Assembly (NCBI RefSeq): GCF_002979775.1
Contig: NZ_PCPR01000034.1
Coordinates: 1-38,981, forward strand
Length of the DNA: 38,981 bases
Reading direction: 5' to 3'
DNA from: Arthrobacter sp. MYb23
GTDB taxonomy: Bacteria; Actinomycetota; Actinomycetes; Actinomycetales; Micrococcaceae
Numbering within the stretch: position 1 is the first letter of the stretch; each line of letters starts with the position of its first letter. This document shows, one piece after another, positions 31,601 to 38,929 of the stretch. Below the pieces are notes generated by a model. The model was not told where the DNA came from. It saw only the letters and a list, made by a program, of their open reading frames with translations, and ran no database searches. Made by a program: the position numbers and the translations under genes.

Positions 31601-31658
31601 GGTGCTTCGGTGCCTGAAACCTGGGGAGGTATTTCCTCATCGAAGCACCGTTTTCGGT
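31601..31658 (+). terminator. Nested hairpin ending the C1 operon
   Basis: GGTGCTTCG (31601-31609) pairs perfectly with CGAAGCACC (31641-31649), enclosing a smaller GAGG-CCTC hairpin, and is followed by GTTTTCGG. It lies between the molybdoenzyme and formaldehyde dehydrogenase genes and is best read as a terminator. A structured leader for the next gene is also possible. Confidence 0.6.
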
Positions 31659-31705
31659 CCATTGGGCAGCATTTTTCAGTAACAGCCAAAGAATAGGGAG
31701 TGACC

Positions 31706-32923
31706 ATGTCAGGAAACAGAGCAGTCGCCTACAAGGAACCCGGTGTCGTTGAGATCATTGACACTGACTACCCAACGTTTGAGCTCAAAGACGGACCAGG
31801 CGTCAACCCTGCCAACGTCGGCCGGAAGGTGCCGCACGGCGCAATCCTCCGGACGGTGACCACCAACATCTGCGGTTCGGACCAGCACATGGTCCGCGGC
31901 CGCACCACGGCTCCCAAGGACCTGGTCCTCGGCCACGAAATCACCGGCGAAGTAGTGGAGGTGGGACCCGACGTCGAGTTCATCAAAGTAGGTGACATCG
32001 TCTCGGTCCCCTTCAACATCTCCTGCGGCCGCTGCCGGAACTGTAAGGAACAGAAGACCGGCATTTGCCTCAACGTCAACCCTGACCGCCCCGGCAGCGC
32101 CTACGGCTACGTTGACATGGGCGGCTGGGTAGGCGGACAGGCCGAGTTCGTGCTGGTTCCCTACGCCGACTGGAACCTGCTGCGTTTCCCGGACCGCGAT
32201 CAGGCACTGGAAAAGATCATGGACTTGACCATGCTCTCGGACATCTTCCCCACCGGCTTCCACGGCGCCGTCACCGCCGGCGTGGGCGTCGGATCCACGG
32301 TTTACGTCGCAGGTGCCGGGCCCGTGGGCCTTGCTGCCGCCGTGGGCGCGCAACTGCTGGGCGCCGCCGTCGTGATTGTGGGCGACATGAACGAGGACCG
32401 GCTGGCGCAGGCGCGATCCTTCGGCTGCGAAACCGTCAACGTGTCCAACGGCGATCCCAAGGAACAGATCGCACAGATCCTTGGCGTTCCGGAAGTGGAT
32501 TGCGGCGTGGACGCTGTTGGCTTCGAAGCCCGCGGTCACGGCAAGGATGCCTCCCACGAAGCTCCTGCCACCGTGCTGAACTCCCTCATGGACATCACTG
32601 CCGCCGGCGGATCCCTGGGCATCCCGGGTCTCTACGTCACCGGCGATCCGGGCGGAATCGACGAGGCAGCCAAGCACGGCTCCCTCTCGCTGTCCCTTGG
32701 TACCGGCTGGGCCAAGTCCCTGTCCTTCACCACCGGGCAGTGCCCCGTCATGAAGTACAACCGTCAGCTGATGATGGCCATCCTCCATGACAAGGTACAG
32801 ATCGCCAAGGCCGTCAACGCCAAGGCCATCCCCCTCGAGGATGCTCCACGTGGCTACGCCGAATTCGACGCCGGATCGGCAACAAAGTTCGTCCTGAACC
32901 CCAACGGCTACGTGAAGGGCTAA
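31706..32923 (+). CDS. fdhA: Formaldehyde dehydrogenase, glutathione-independent
   Basis: A 405-residue zinc- and NAD-dependent medium-chain dehydrogenase that oxidises free formaldehyde to formate. It starts MSGNRAVAYKEPG and contains TNICGSDQHMVRGRTT (catalytic zinc Cys), the structural zinc knot CGRCRNCKEQKTGIC, VAGAGPVGLAAAVGAQLLGA for NAD and a long insertion typical of the Pseudomonas putida enzyme, which it resembles throughout. AGGGAG lies 5 bases before the ATG; an in-frame GTG two codons upstream is not needed. The GbcAB reaction releases formaldehyde, so the gene completes detoxification. It stands between two large hairpins and may be its own transcript. Confidence 0.94.
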   Translation: MSGNRAVAYKEPGVVEIIDTDYPTFELKDGPGVNPANVGRKVPHGAILRTVTTNICGSDQHMVRGRTTAPKDLVLGHEITGEVVEVGPDVEFIKVGDIVSVPFNISCGRCRNCKEQKTGICLNVNPDRPGSAYGYVDMGGWVGGQAEFVLVPYADWNLLRFPDRDQALEKIMDLTMLSDIFPTGFHGAVTAGVGVGSTVYVAGAGPVGLAAAVGAQLLGAAVVIVGDMNEDRLAQARSFGCETVNVSNGDPKEQIAQILGVPEVDCGVDAVGFEARGHGKDASHEAPATVLNSLMDITAAGGSLGIPGLYVTGDPGGIDEAAKHGSLSLSLGTGWAKSLSFTTGQCPVMKYNRQLMMAILHDKVQIAKAVNAKAIPLEDAPRGYAEFDAGSATKFVLNPNGYVKG

Positions 32924-32967
32924 GACAGCTCGGACCTACTACCAGTCCGGTTCAGTACGCATCAACT

Positions 32968-33022
32968 GATACCGGGGACTGCGCGGCAAGATTTACGGGA
33001 AGGCCGTGCAGTCCCCGGTATC
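32968..33022. terminator. Perfect 15-bp hairpin between fdhA and moeA-like gene
   Basis: GATACCGGGGACTGC (32968-32982) and its complement at 33008-33022 enclose 25 bases that add a CGGC/GCCG stem. There is no T-run. It is probably the fdhA terminator, but could be a structured leader of the moeA-like gene that begins 31 bases later. Confidence 0.65.
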
Positions 33023-33052
33023 TGCGTCACATCTCCCAGGAAGCGGGCCTCA

Positions 33053-34351
33053 ATGCTTGCACAAGCAATCTTCACCGACTCTGACGCGGGGTCCGCGGTG
33101 CGCAAGTCCACTGTGCGCAAGGAACGGCCGCACGCACCCACCTGGGCCGAAGCGCGGCAGCTGGCCTATCAGTGTGCCAGGCCGCTCCCGTCCTTGGTGG
33201 TTGCCCTCAGCGACGCAATCGGCGGCACCCTGACCAGCCCCGTCACCGCGCAGCAGGATCTCCCCCACTATGCGTCATCTGCCATGGACGGCTGGGCTGT
33301 CAACGGCGACGGCGACGGTCCGTGGTTGATGACGACGGCGGGACGTCCGCTCGCCGCGGGCGAAGCGAGCCTTATTGCCACCGGTGGGCTCGTTCCCACC
33401 GGAGCCACGGCAGTACTGCGCAAGGAAAGCGGCTGCGTCTCCGAGGACGGGCACCTTTCACTCAGGCACGATTCGAAGCCAGGTGAGACTCTCCCCGGCC
33501 GCCACATTCGCCCGGCCGGAGAAGAAGCCACAGCCGGCGATGTCCTCATACCCGCCGGCATAGTTCTCAACCCGGCCCACATTGCCTTGGCCGCTGTAGC
33601 AGGCCACGATCACGTTCGGGTACAGCGCAAGCCGAGGGTCGCCGTCGTACTGACCGGTTCGGAAGTGGTGACCTCAGGTGAGCCTGCACCGGGGCAGGTC
33701 CGCGACGCGTTCGGCCCGCAACTGGATACCGTCATTTCGCAACTGGGCGGGGAGCCCGTTGGTCAGCAAAGGATTGGCGACTCTTACCAAGAGTGGATGG
33801 CAGCGCTGGGCAGTACCACCACGTCCGGAGCCGCGCGTCCGGACGTGATCGTGACCACCGGAGGAACGGGTAAATCCGGCACTGACCACTTCCGCGATGC
33901 CGTTGCGGCGCTGGGCGGCAGGCTCCTGCTGGACGGGGTTGCCATGCGTCCGGGCCATCCGGCAGTGCTGGCGGAACTTCCTGATGGCCGTTTCGTCATC
34001 GGGCTTCCAGGAAATCCGCTGGCCGCCATGATGGCGCTCATGACACTCGGGGAACCCCTGCTGGCTGCCTTGGGAAACGGGCCTCTCCGCGCTGCCCGCC
34101 TCATGACCTCCGGGGCCGACGTCGATCCCGACCCAGGCCGGACACGGCTCATGCCCTGCACCCTGGTCCACGAGCTCGCGTTCCCCGCCTCCCGCACGGG
34201 TCCGGGCATGATGCGCGGGCTTGCGTGGGCGGACGGGTACATGGCCGTTCCCCCTGAAGGTGTGGCTGCCGGTGCCACTGTTCCCGTCCTGCCGCTGCCA
34301 TGGACCACGGCCAACAGTTCCGAAGTCCGGATGCGAGCCCCCATGGTGTGA
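33053..34351 (+). CDS. MoeA-like molybdopterin molybdenumtransferase
   Basis: A 432-residue MoeA-family protein, expected to insert molybdate into adenylylated molybdopterin. The N-terminal segment LPHYASSAMDGWAV, the middle LTGSEVV-SGEPA, the MPT-binding IVTTGGTGKSGTDHFRDAV and GLPGNPLAAMMAL are recognisable. Two conserved stretches diverge from the family: the usual 'D-SN' after the glycine turn is DAFG, and the GGVSVGDYD-type loop is GGTGKSGTDH. It may therefore be a specialised paralogue. Its place next to a molybdoenzyme gene suggests service to that enzyme. AGGAAG lies before the ATG at 33053. Confidence 0.82.
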   Translation: MLAQAIFTDSDAGSAVRKSTVRKERPHAPTWAEARQLAYQCARPLPSLVVALSDAIGGTLTSPVTAQQDLPHYASSAMDGWAVNGDGDGPWLMTTAGRPLAAGEASLIATGGLVPTGATAVLRKESGCVSEDGHLSLRHDSKPGETLPGRHIRPAGEEATAGDVLIPAGIVLNPAHIALAAVAGHDHVRVQRKPRVAVVLTGSEVVTSGEPAPGQVRDAFGPQLDTVISQLGGEPVGQQRIGDSYQEWMAALGSTTTSGAARPDVIVTTGGTGKSGTDHFRDAVAALGGRLLLDGVAMRPGHPAVLAELPDGRFVIGLPGNPLAAMMALMTLGEPLLAALGNGPLRAARLMTSGADVDPDPGRTRLMPCTLVHELAFPASRTGPGMMRGLAWADGYMAVPPEGVAAGATVPVLPLPWTTANSSEVRMRAPMV

Positions 34352-34453
34352 AAGGTCCCTGCAAAACTCCGTCTAGGATGAGGCAAGACGAGGGTGCGGG
34401 CCGGCAGGGTAATCAACCCATGGCGGCCTGCCTGGACAACGACACGGGGCATC

Positions 34454-35278
34454 ATGGCCGAAGGCAACCACGCGGACAGTGACACGGGCGCAGACACTGA
34501 CAAGGGCGCAGACGCCCAAGCTGGTGGCGTCCAATCTGTGGACCGTGCTCTCCAGATCCTGGAAATCCTGGCCCGCGAAGGCGATGCCGGAGTGAGTGAA
34601 ATCGCCGAAGAAATGGGCATCCACAAATCCACCGTGTCCAGGCTGGTGGGCTCCTTGGTCAACCGCGACATCGTCCGGCAAAACAGTGAGCGCGGCAAGT
34701 ACCAGCTGGGCTTTGGGATCCTCCGCCTCGCATCGTCCATTCCGGGCAGGCTAAGCGTGGTCCATGAGGCGCGCCAGGTTTTGGAGGGGCTGGCTGCCGA
34801 GTACAAGGAGACGGTCAACCTTGCCGTCCTGCGGTCCAACTATGCCGTCAACGTGGACCAGGCGATGGGACCCTCAACGCTGGCCACTTACGACTGGGTG
34901 GGTAGTTTGACTCCGCTTCATGCCACCTCCAGCGGCAAGGTCCTTCTCGCCGCCCTGACCGCGGATGAACGAACCCAGGTCTTCAAGGCAGTGGGTTTGC
35001 CCGCACGCACGCCACGAACCGTGACAAACCGCGGGGAGCTGGAGAAGCAGCTGCTGGACGTGGCCCGGAACGGGTACGCCACAGTCCACGAAGAGTTTGA
35101 GATCGGCCTGACGGCTATTGCCGTGCCCATCTTCAACCACGCGGGCAGCGTCATTGCCGCCGTCAGCATTTCCGGCCCGGCGTTCCGCTTCTCACCCGAG
35201 GAACAGCCAGGGCTCATCGAGGGTCTCCGGGAGGCCGGACTGACCATCAGTTCGCGCATGGGCTACAGGCAGCGCTAG
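34454..35278 (+). CDS. IclR-family regulator
   Basis: A 274-residue regulator with an acidic N-terminal tail of about 25 residues, then the IclR winged helix (SVDRALQILEILAREGDAGV, EIAEEMGIHKSTVSRLVGSL, YQLGFGILRLAS). The GAF-like effector domain follows (LTPLHATSSGKVLLAAL, VHEEFEIGLTAIAVPIFNHA). Such proteins sense small metabolites. It lies between the moeA-like and BCCT genes on the same strand and may control either the C1 genes to its left or the carrier to its right. The ATG at 34454 is chosen for family length; the ribosome site is poor (GGGGC), and an in-frame start at 34394 is possible. Confidence 0.87.
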   Translation: MAEGNHADSDTGADTDKGADAQAGGVQSVDRALQILEILAREGDAGVSEIAEEMGIHKSTVSRLVGSLVNRDIVRQNSERGKYQLGFGILRLASSIPGRLSVVHEARQVLEGLAAEYKETVNLAVLRSNYAVNVDQAMGPSTLATYDWVGSLTPLHATSSGKVLLAALTADERTQVFKAVGLPARTPRTVTNRGELEKQLLDVARNGYATVHEEFEIGLTAIAVPIFNHAGSVIAAVSISGPAFRFSPEEQPGLIEGLREAGLTISSRMGYRQR

Positions 35279-35738
35279 CGCTACCGCGTCAGCCATACCT
35301 TTACACCCTCCAGAATGACGCTGGCCGGAGGGCCAGTCACTGCACTCCGACGCCGATTTTAGACGCGCTATTCGCAACCCCGCCCATGATACGCAACATC
35401 ATGCTTCCAGCCAATTGATATATCAATCTGCTGTTAAAGAGCGCGAATCCCTTGACTTTGGGTGTGACGGAGCGCACTCTGTTGCTTAGCGCGGATGTTG
35501 TTGATTCCTGCGGAACACGCCTTCAGAGCACGGACCGACGATTCAACCCACCCCGTCCCACGAACCAGAAGAGGTGCAATATTCCTATCGCCTGCCCGCT
35601 CCGTGACCGCGCACCCGGGGAGGCGCCACGGCCCGCCATGACCATCGGATCGGAGGAAGACCCAACCTTCCCACCCGTCCATTCACCAAGGCCTCGTAGA
35701 AATTCAGGCTCATGACACGCCGAGCAAAGGACCCGCTC
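35279..35738. other. Long leader/intergenic region before the BCCT gene
   Basis: These 460 bases hold no credible gene. They contain a perfect 14-base palindrome at 35414-35427 and a TTGACT at 35452-35457 that could be a -35 element with a poor -10 (CACTCT, 35475-35480). More than 250 bases then follow before the start codon. I could not match that long leader to a known riboswitch class; no glycine- or SAM-riboswitch consensus was recognised. Confidence 0.5.
35414..35427. promoter_or_regulatory. Perfect TTGATATATCAA palindrome before BCCT gene
   Basis: ATTGATATATCAAT is a perfect 14-base palindrome, the best copy of the TGATATAT box found near gntR, purU, pdxS and the MFS gene. It lies 312 bases before the BCCT start codon and 25 bases before a TTGACT. 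Confidence 0.6.
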
Positions 35739-37769
35739 ATGGCTACAAACAGTGACACAAAACCGCTGACACCCGAAGAATTACCTGCCGACGATCACGT
35801 GGCAGGCATCCCGGGTGCAGCCAGCCCAACCAAACCCGCCCGCGCGGAGAACCCTGAAGCAGTTATCAGTGTCTCCCCCGACGAAACCAACCTGGCAGCC
35901 CTCAGCGCTGAGGGTGGAGGCGCAGAGCCTATTTCTGATTCTGTGGAACACGAACAGATCATGGAAGAGCTGCGCCACGCCAAGACCGAGCAGGCCGTTT
36001 CGGCCCGCCGGAACCGCAAACTTACCCTCGACAAAGTCACCTTCGGGATCACGGGCGCCATCGCCGTCGCCTTCGTGGTCTGGGGCTTTGTGGGACGCGA
36101 CAGCCTCTCCGATACATCCAAAGGTGCCCTGAACTGGGTCATGGAGTACACAGGCTGGCTCTTCATGGTCCTCGCCTCATTGTTCGTCGTTTTTGTCCTG
36201 TGGCTTGCCCTCGGCAAGTTCGGCAACATCCCGCTGGGCAAGGACGGCGAGAAGCCAGAGTTCCGGACTGTCTCCTGGGTGGCCATGATGTTCGCCGCCG
36301 GCATGGGCATCGGCCTCATGTTTTACGGTGTGGCCGAACCCCTGTACCACTACATCTCGCCGCCGCCGGGAACAGTGGACGGCCGCACACCTGCTGCCAT
36401 CCAGACTGCCATGGCCACCTCCATCTTCCACTGGACCCTGCATCCCTGGGCCATGTACGCAGTGGTGGGCATCGCCATGGCCTACGGCACCTACCGCCTG
36501 GGCCGCAAGCAACTGGTTTCCGCGGCGTTCACCTCGGTCTTTGGCATCCGCATGGTGGAAGGGCCCATCGGCAAGTTCATCAACATCCTGGCCATCTTCG
36601 CCACGCTGTTCGGAACTGCTGCCTCGCTGGGCCTCGGTGCCCTCCAGATCGGCAGCGGCATGACGTCCAACGGCTGGCTCGGTGAGATCGGAACTCCCGT
36701 CCTGGTGGTCATCGTCGCGATCCTGACCTTCTGCTTCGTGGCGTCAGCTGTTTCCGGCATCAGCCGCGGCATCCAGTGGCTGTCCAACATCAACATGGTG
36801 TTGGCGGTTGTCCTGGCCCTCATCGTGTTCGTGGCCGGACCCACCCTGTTCATCCTCAACCTGATCCCCTCGGCCGTGGGTGACTACGCCCGGGATTTGG
36901 CTGAAATGTCCTCACGCACGGAAGCCGTGGGAGACGACTCCCTGCGCAGCTGGATGACCAGCTGGACCATCTTCTACTGGGCCTGGTGGATCTCCTGGAC
37001 GCCCTTCGTGGGAATGTTCATTGCCCGCATCAGCCGTGGCCGCACCATCCGCCAGTTCGTCACCGGCGTGCTGCTGGTACCCAGCGTCGTCAGCGTGATC
37101 TGGTTCGGCATCTTCGGTGGCGCAGCATTCCACGTTCAGCAAGAGGCGGACAAAGCCGGAACTCCCGGACTGGTGACCATGGTGGACGGCGCACCCTCCA
37201 TCAACTTCGATGGCGCCCTCTTCGACTTGATAAAGAACCTGGGCATGCCCGGCTGGCTGACCGCAGCCGTCATTGTGCTTGCCATGGTCCTGGTGGCGAT
37301 CTTCTTCGTCACCGGTGCCGACGCAGCTTCCATCGTGATGGGATCCCTCAGCTCCAATGGTGCTGAGCATCCGCGCCGGGGAGTGGTGATCTTCTGGGGA
37401 AGCCTCACCGGCGCAGTGGCAGCGGTCATGCTGCTTGCCGGCGGCGATAAACCATCGGAAGCGTTGTCCGGCCTGCAAAGAGTGACCATTGTGGCTGCCC
37501 TGCCCTTTGTGGTCGTGATGCTGTTGCTCTGTTTCGCCTTGGTCAAGGACCTCCGCCGCGATCCCCTGCAATTGCACAAACGCCTGGCCACCTCAGTGGT
37601 GGAACGGGCCATCCGGACGGGCGTTGAGCAACACGGTGGCGTTCAGTTCGACCTCGTTACCAGGCATGATTGCGCTGAAAAGTGCACGGATTCCGATTGC
37701 GCCGGAGCAACACCCACGGGAACCATCCCTCTGGTGGGCAAACCCCAGCTGGAATCCGACGACAAATAG
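35739..37769 (+). CDS. BCCT-family transporter, probable glycine betaine carrier
   Basis: A 676-residue membrane protein with about 12 TM segments. It has the BCCT sodium-symport loop MGIGLMFYGVAEPLYHY and the tryptophan box SWTIFYWAWWISWTPFVGMF, where BetP-type carriers bind the quaternary ammonium group. An acidic N-terminal tail of about 95 residues precedes TM1, longer than in Corynebacterium BetP. The C-terminal tail of about 80 residues ends with a cysteine cluster (HDCAEKCTDSDCAG), which is unusual. ATG at 35739 is chosen because AAAGGA lies 7 bases before it; an ATG at 35712 is also in frame. It should import betaine for GbcAB; choline is the alternative. Confidence 0.92.
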   Translation: MATNSDTKPLTPEELPADDHVAGIPGAASPTKPARAENPEAVISVSPDETNLAALSAEGGGAEPISDSVEHEQIMEELRHAKTEQAVSARRNRKLTLDKVTFGITGAIAVAFVVWGFVGRDSLSDTSKGALNWVMEYTGWLFMVLASLFVVFVLWLALGKFGNIPLGKDGEKPEFRTVSWVAMMFAAGMGIGLMFYGVAEPLYHYISPPPGTVDGRTPAAIQTAMATSIFHWTLHPWAMYAVVGIAMAYGTYRLGRKQLVSAAFTSVFGIRMVEGPIGKFINILAIFATLFGTAASLGLGALQIGSGMTSNGWLGEIGTPVLVVIVAILTFCFVASAVSGISRGIQWLSNINMVLAVVLALIVFVAGPTLFILNLIPSAVGDYARDLAEMSSRTEAVGDDSLRSWMTSWTIFYWAWWISWTPFVGMFIARISRGRTIRQFVTGVLLVPSVVSVIWFGIFGGAAFHVQQEADKAGTPGLVTMVDGAPSINFDGALFDLIKNLGMPGWLTAAVIVLAMVLVAIFFVTGADAASIVMGSLSSNGAEHPRRGVVIFWGSLTGAVAAVMLLAGGDKPSEALSGLQRVTIVAALPFVVVMLLLCFALVKDLRRDPLQLHKRLATSVVERAIRTGVEQHGGVQFDLVTRHDCAEKCTDSDCAGATPTGTIPLVGKPQLESDDK

Positions 37770-37815
37770 CCCCGCTTCCGGCCAACCACCCATTCACACA
37801 TCAGGAAGGTCCACT

Positions 37816-38010
37816 ATGCCCAACTCGTCTGCCCAAGGCACCCTCCGCCTCAATACCCAGAGCAGCCGCAATACTCAAGCCAGCGAGGATGTGACCTTCA
37901 CTTTGGACTCATCCAAGCCCATGACAGTCCGGATTGAGGTTGACCACTGCCCCTGCGGGTCCGAACACAACCGTGCCGGATCCTACGTGGACAGTGACTT
38001 CGGCCGCTAA
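37816..38010 (+). CDS. Small protein with CPC motif downstream of BCCT gene, unknown
   Basis: A 64-residue protein with AGGAAGG before its ATG, 46 bases after the BCCT stop and ahead of a strong terminator, so it is probably co-transcribed with the carrier. The first half is polar and Ser/Asn/Gln rich. The second half has MTVRIEVDHCPCGSEHN, a Cys-Pro-Cys with nearby His, possibly a metal or redox site. No family is recognised. The BCCT tail just upstream also ends in clustered cysteines, which hints at a shared metal or redox sensing role. Confidence 0.65.
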   Translation: MPNSSAQGTLRLNTQSSRNTQASEDVTFTLDSSKPMTVRIEVDHCPCGSEHNRAGSYVDSDFGR

Positions 38011-38029
38011 CCGTAAACACCCGCAACAC

Positions 38030-38070
38030 ACAACAAAGCAGGCGCCGGATCCCGGCGCCTGCTTTGTTGT
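38030..38070. terminator. Bidirectional terminator, 19-bp perfect stem
   Basis: Bases 38030-38048 and 38052-38070 are perfect complements around a 3-base loop; the stem has a G+C-rich top (GCAGGCGCCGG) and an A-rich/T-rich base (ACAACAAA / TTTGTTGT). It lies between the convergent small gene and fasciclin gene and should stop both. Confidence 0.93.
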
Positions 38071-38094
38071 TGCTACTGCTTTGTTGTTGCTACT
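38061..38094. repeat. 17-bp perfect tandem repeat
   Basis: GCTTTGTTGTTGCTACT occurs twice head to tail (38061-38077, 38078-38094). The first copy includes the descending arm of the terminator, so the duplication extends its T-rich tail. Confidence 0.85.
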
Positions 38095-38110
38095 GCCAAA
38101 GCCCCAGGGC

Positions 38111-38797
38111 TTATTTGGGCATCAGCACTGAGTCGATCAGGTAGACCGTGGCGTTGGCGGTCTGGACACCACCGCAGATCACGTTGGAAGCTCCGTCAAC
38201 CGTGAGGGCATCCTTGGTGCCACCTACAGTCACTTCGCCACCCTGAACAGTCTTGTGGGTGCCGATGATCTGGTCCGGGGTCAGCTGGCCGGGGACTACG
38301 TGGTAGGTGAGGATCTTGCTCAGCAGGGCGTCGTCCGTCTTGAGCGTTTCGATGGTTGCGGGGTCGATCTTTGCGAAAGCATCGTCAACCGGTGCGAACA
38401 CCGTGAACTCGCTGCCGTTCAGGGTGGAAACCAGGTCAACCTTGGGGTTGAGCTTTCCCGAAACAGCGGCGGTCAGGGTCTTGAGCAGCGGGTTGTTCGA
38501 TGCTGCTACGGCTACCGGATCCAGGGCCATGCCGGCTACCGAACCGGCACCGTCCGGAACCTGTGCAGCGTAACCGGCGCAGCCGGGGCCTACGAGGTTA
38601 GCGGCCGGATCCATGGCTGCGCTGCTCATGGCGGATGAGGACGGCGACGGTGCCATCGACGACGGTGCCGCCTTGGAGGTCTCCGGGGCGGCAGAGGTGG
38701 CAGCCGGCGTGCTGGTACCACCACAGGCCGTAAGTCCGAGAAGGGCGGCTGCAGTGAGGCCAACGAAGGCGAGGGCGGGGCGCTTTGTGGACAACAT
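38111..38797 (-). CDS. Fasciclin-domain lipoprotein (MPT70/MPT83-like)
   Basis: A 228-residue exported protein. The signal peptide ends in the lipobox LTAC with Cys25 as the lipidation site, followed by a Ser/Ala/Pro-rich linker to about residue 60. A FAS1 domain fills the rest (EFTVFAPVDDAFAKIDPATI, ILTYHVVPGQLTPDQI, LIDSVLMPK). The GPGCAGYAAQVPDG-type segment and overall plan resemble mycobacterial MPT83/MPT70, surface proteins controlled by SigK. The ATG at 38797 has a GGAGA 6 bases upstream. A SigK-like promoter is visible about 100 bases upstream, but no sigma or anti-sigma gene lies in the window. FAS1 domains mediate adhesion; a specific role is unknown. Confidence 0.92.
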   Translation of the reverse strand: MLSTKRPALAFVGLTAAALLGLTACGGTSTPAATSAAPETSKAAPSSMAPSPSSSAMSSAAMDPAANLVGPGCAGYAAQVPDGAGSVAGMALDPVAVAASNNPLLKTLTAAVSGKLNPKVDLVSTLNGSEFTVFAPVDDAFAKIDPATIETLKTDDALLSKILTYHVVPGQLTPDQIIGTHKTVQGGEVTVGGTKDALTVDGASNVICGGVQTANATVYLIDSVLMPK

Positions 38798-38902
38798 GTC
38801 ATTCTCCTTGTTTTTGGAACCAGGGCGTTGGGTCCATTGGGTGGCGGGACACGGGCTGCGGATGTTGCTTTTGCTTCACCTGCGGTTTGTGTCTCACCAC
38901 CT

Positions 38903-38929
38903 ATTCGGAGGGTGGGGCGGGGTGGATGG
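38903..38929 (-). promoter_or_regulatory. SigK-like promoter of the fasciclin gene
   Basis: On the minus strand CCATCC (38929-38924), 15 bases and CCGAAT (38908-38903) resemble the -35/-10 pair I recall for mycobacterial SigK (spacer there about 16-17). The start would lie near 38896, giving a leader of about 100 bases. Confidence 0.5.

Noticed and set aside
35428..35738. Glycine riboswitch in the long BCCT leader
   Set aside because: I could not find the paired glycine-aptamer core; the leader remains unexplained rather than assigned.
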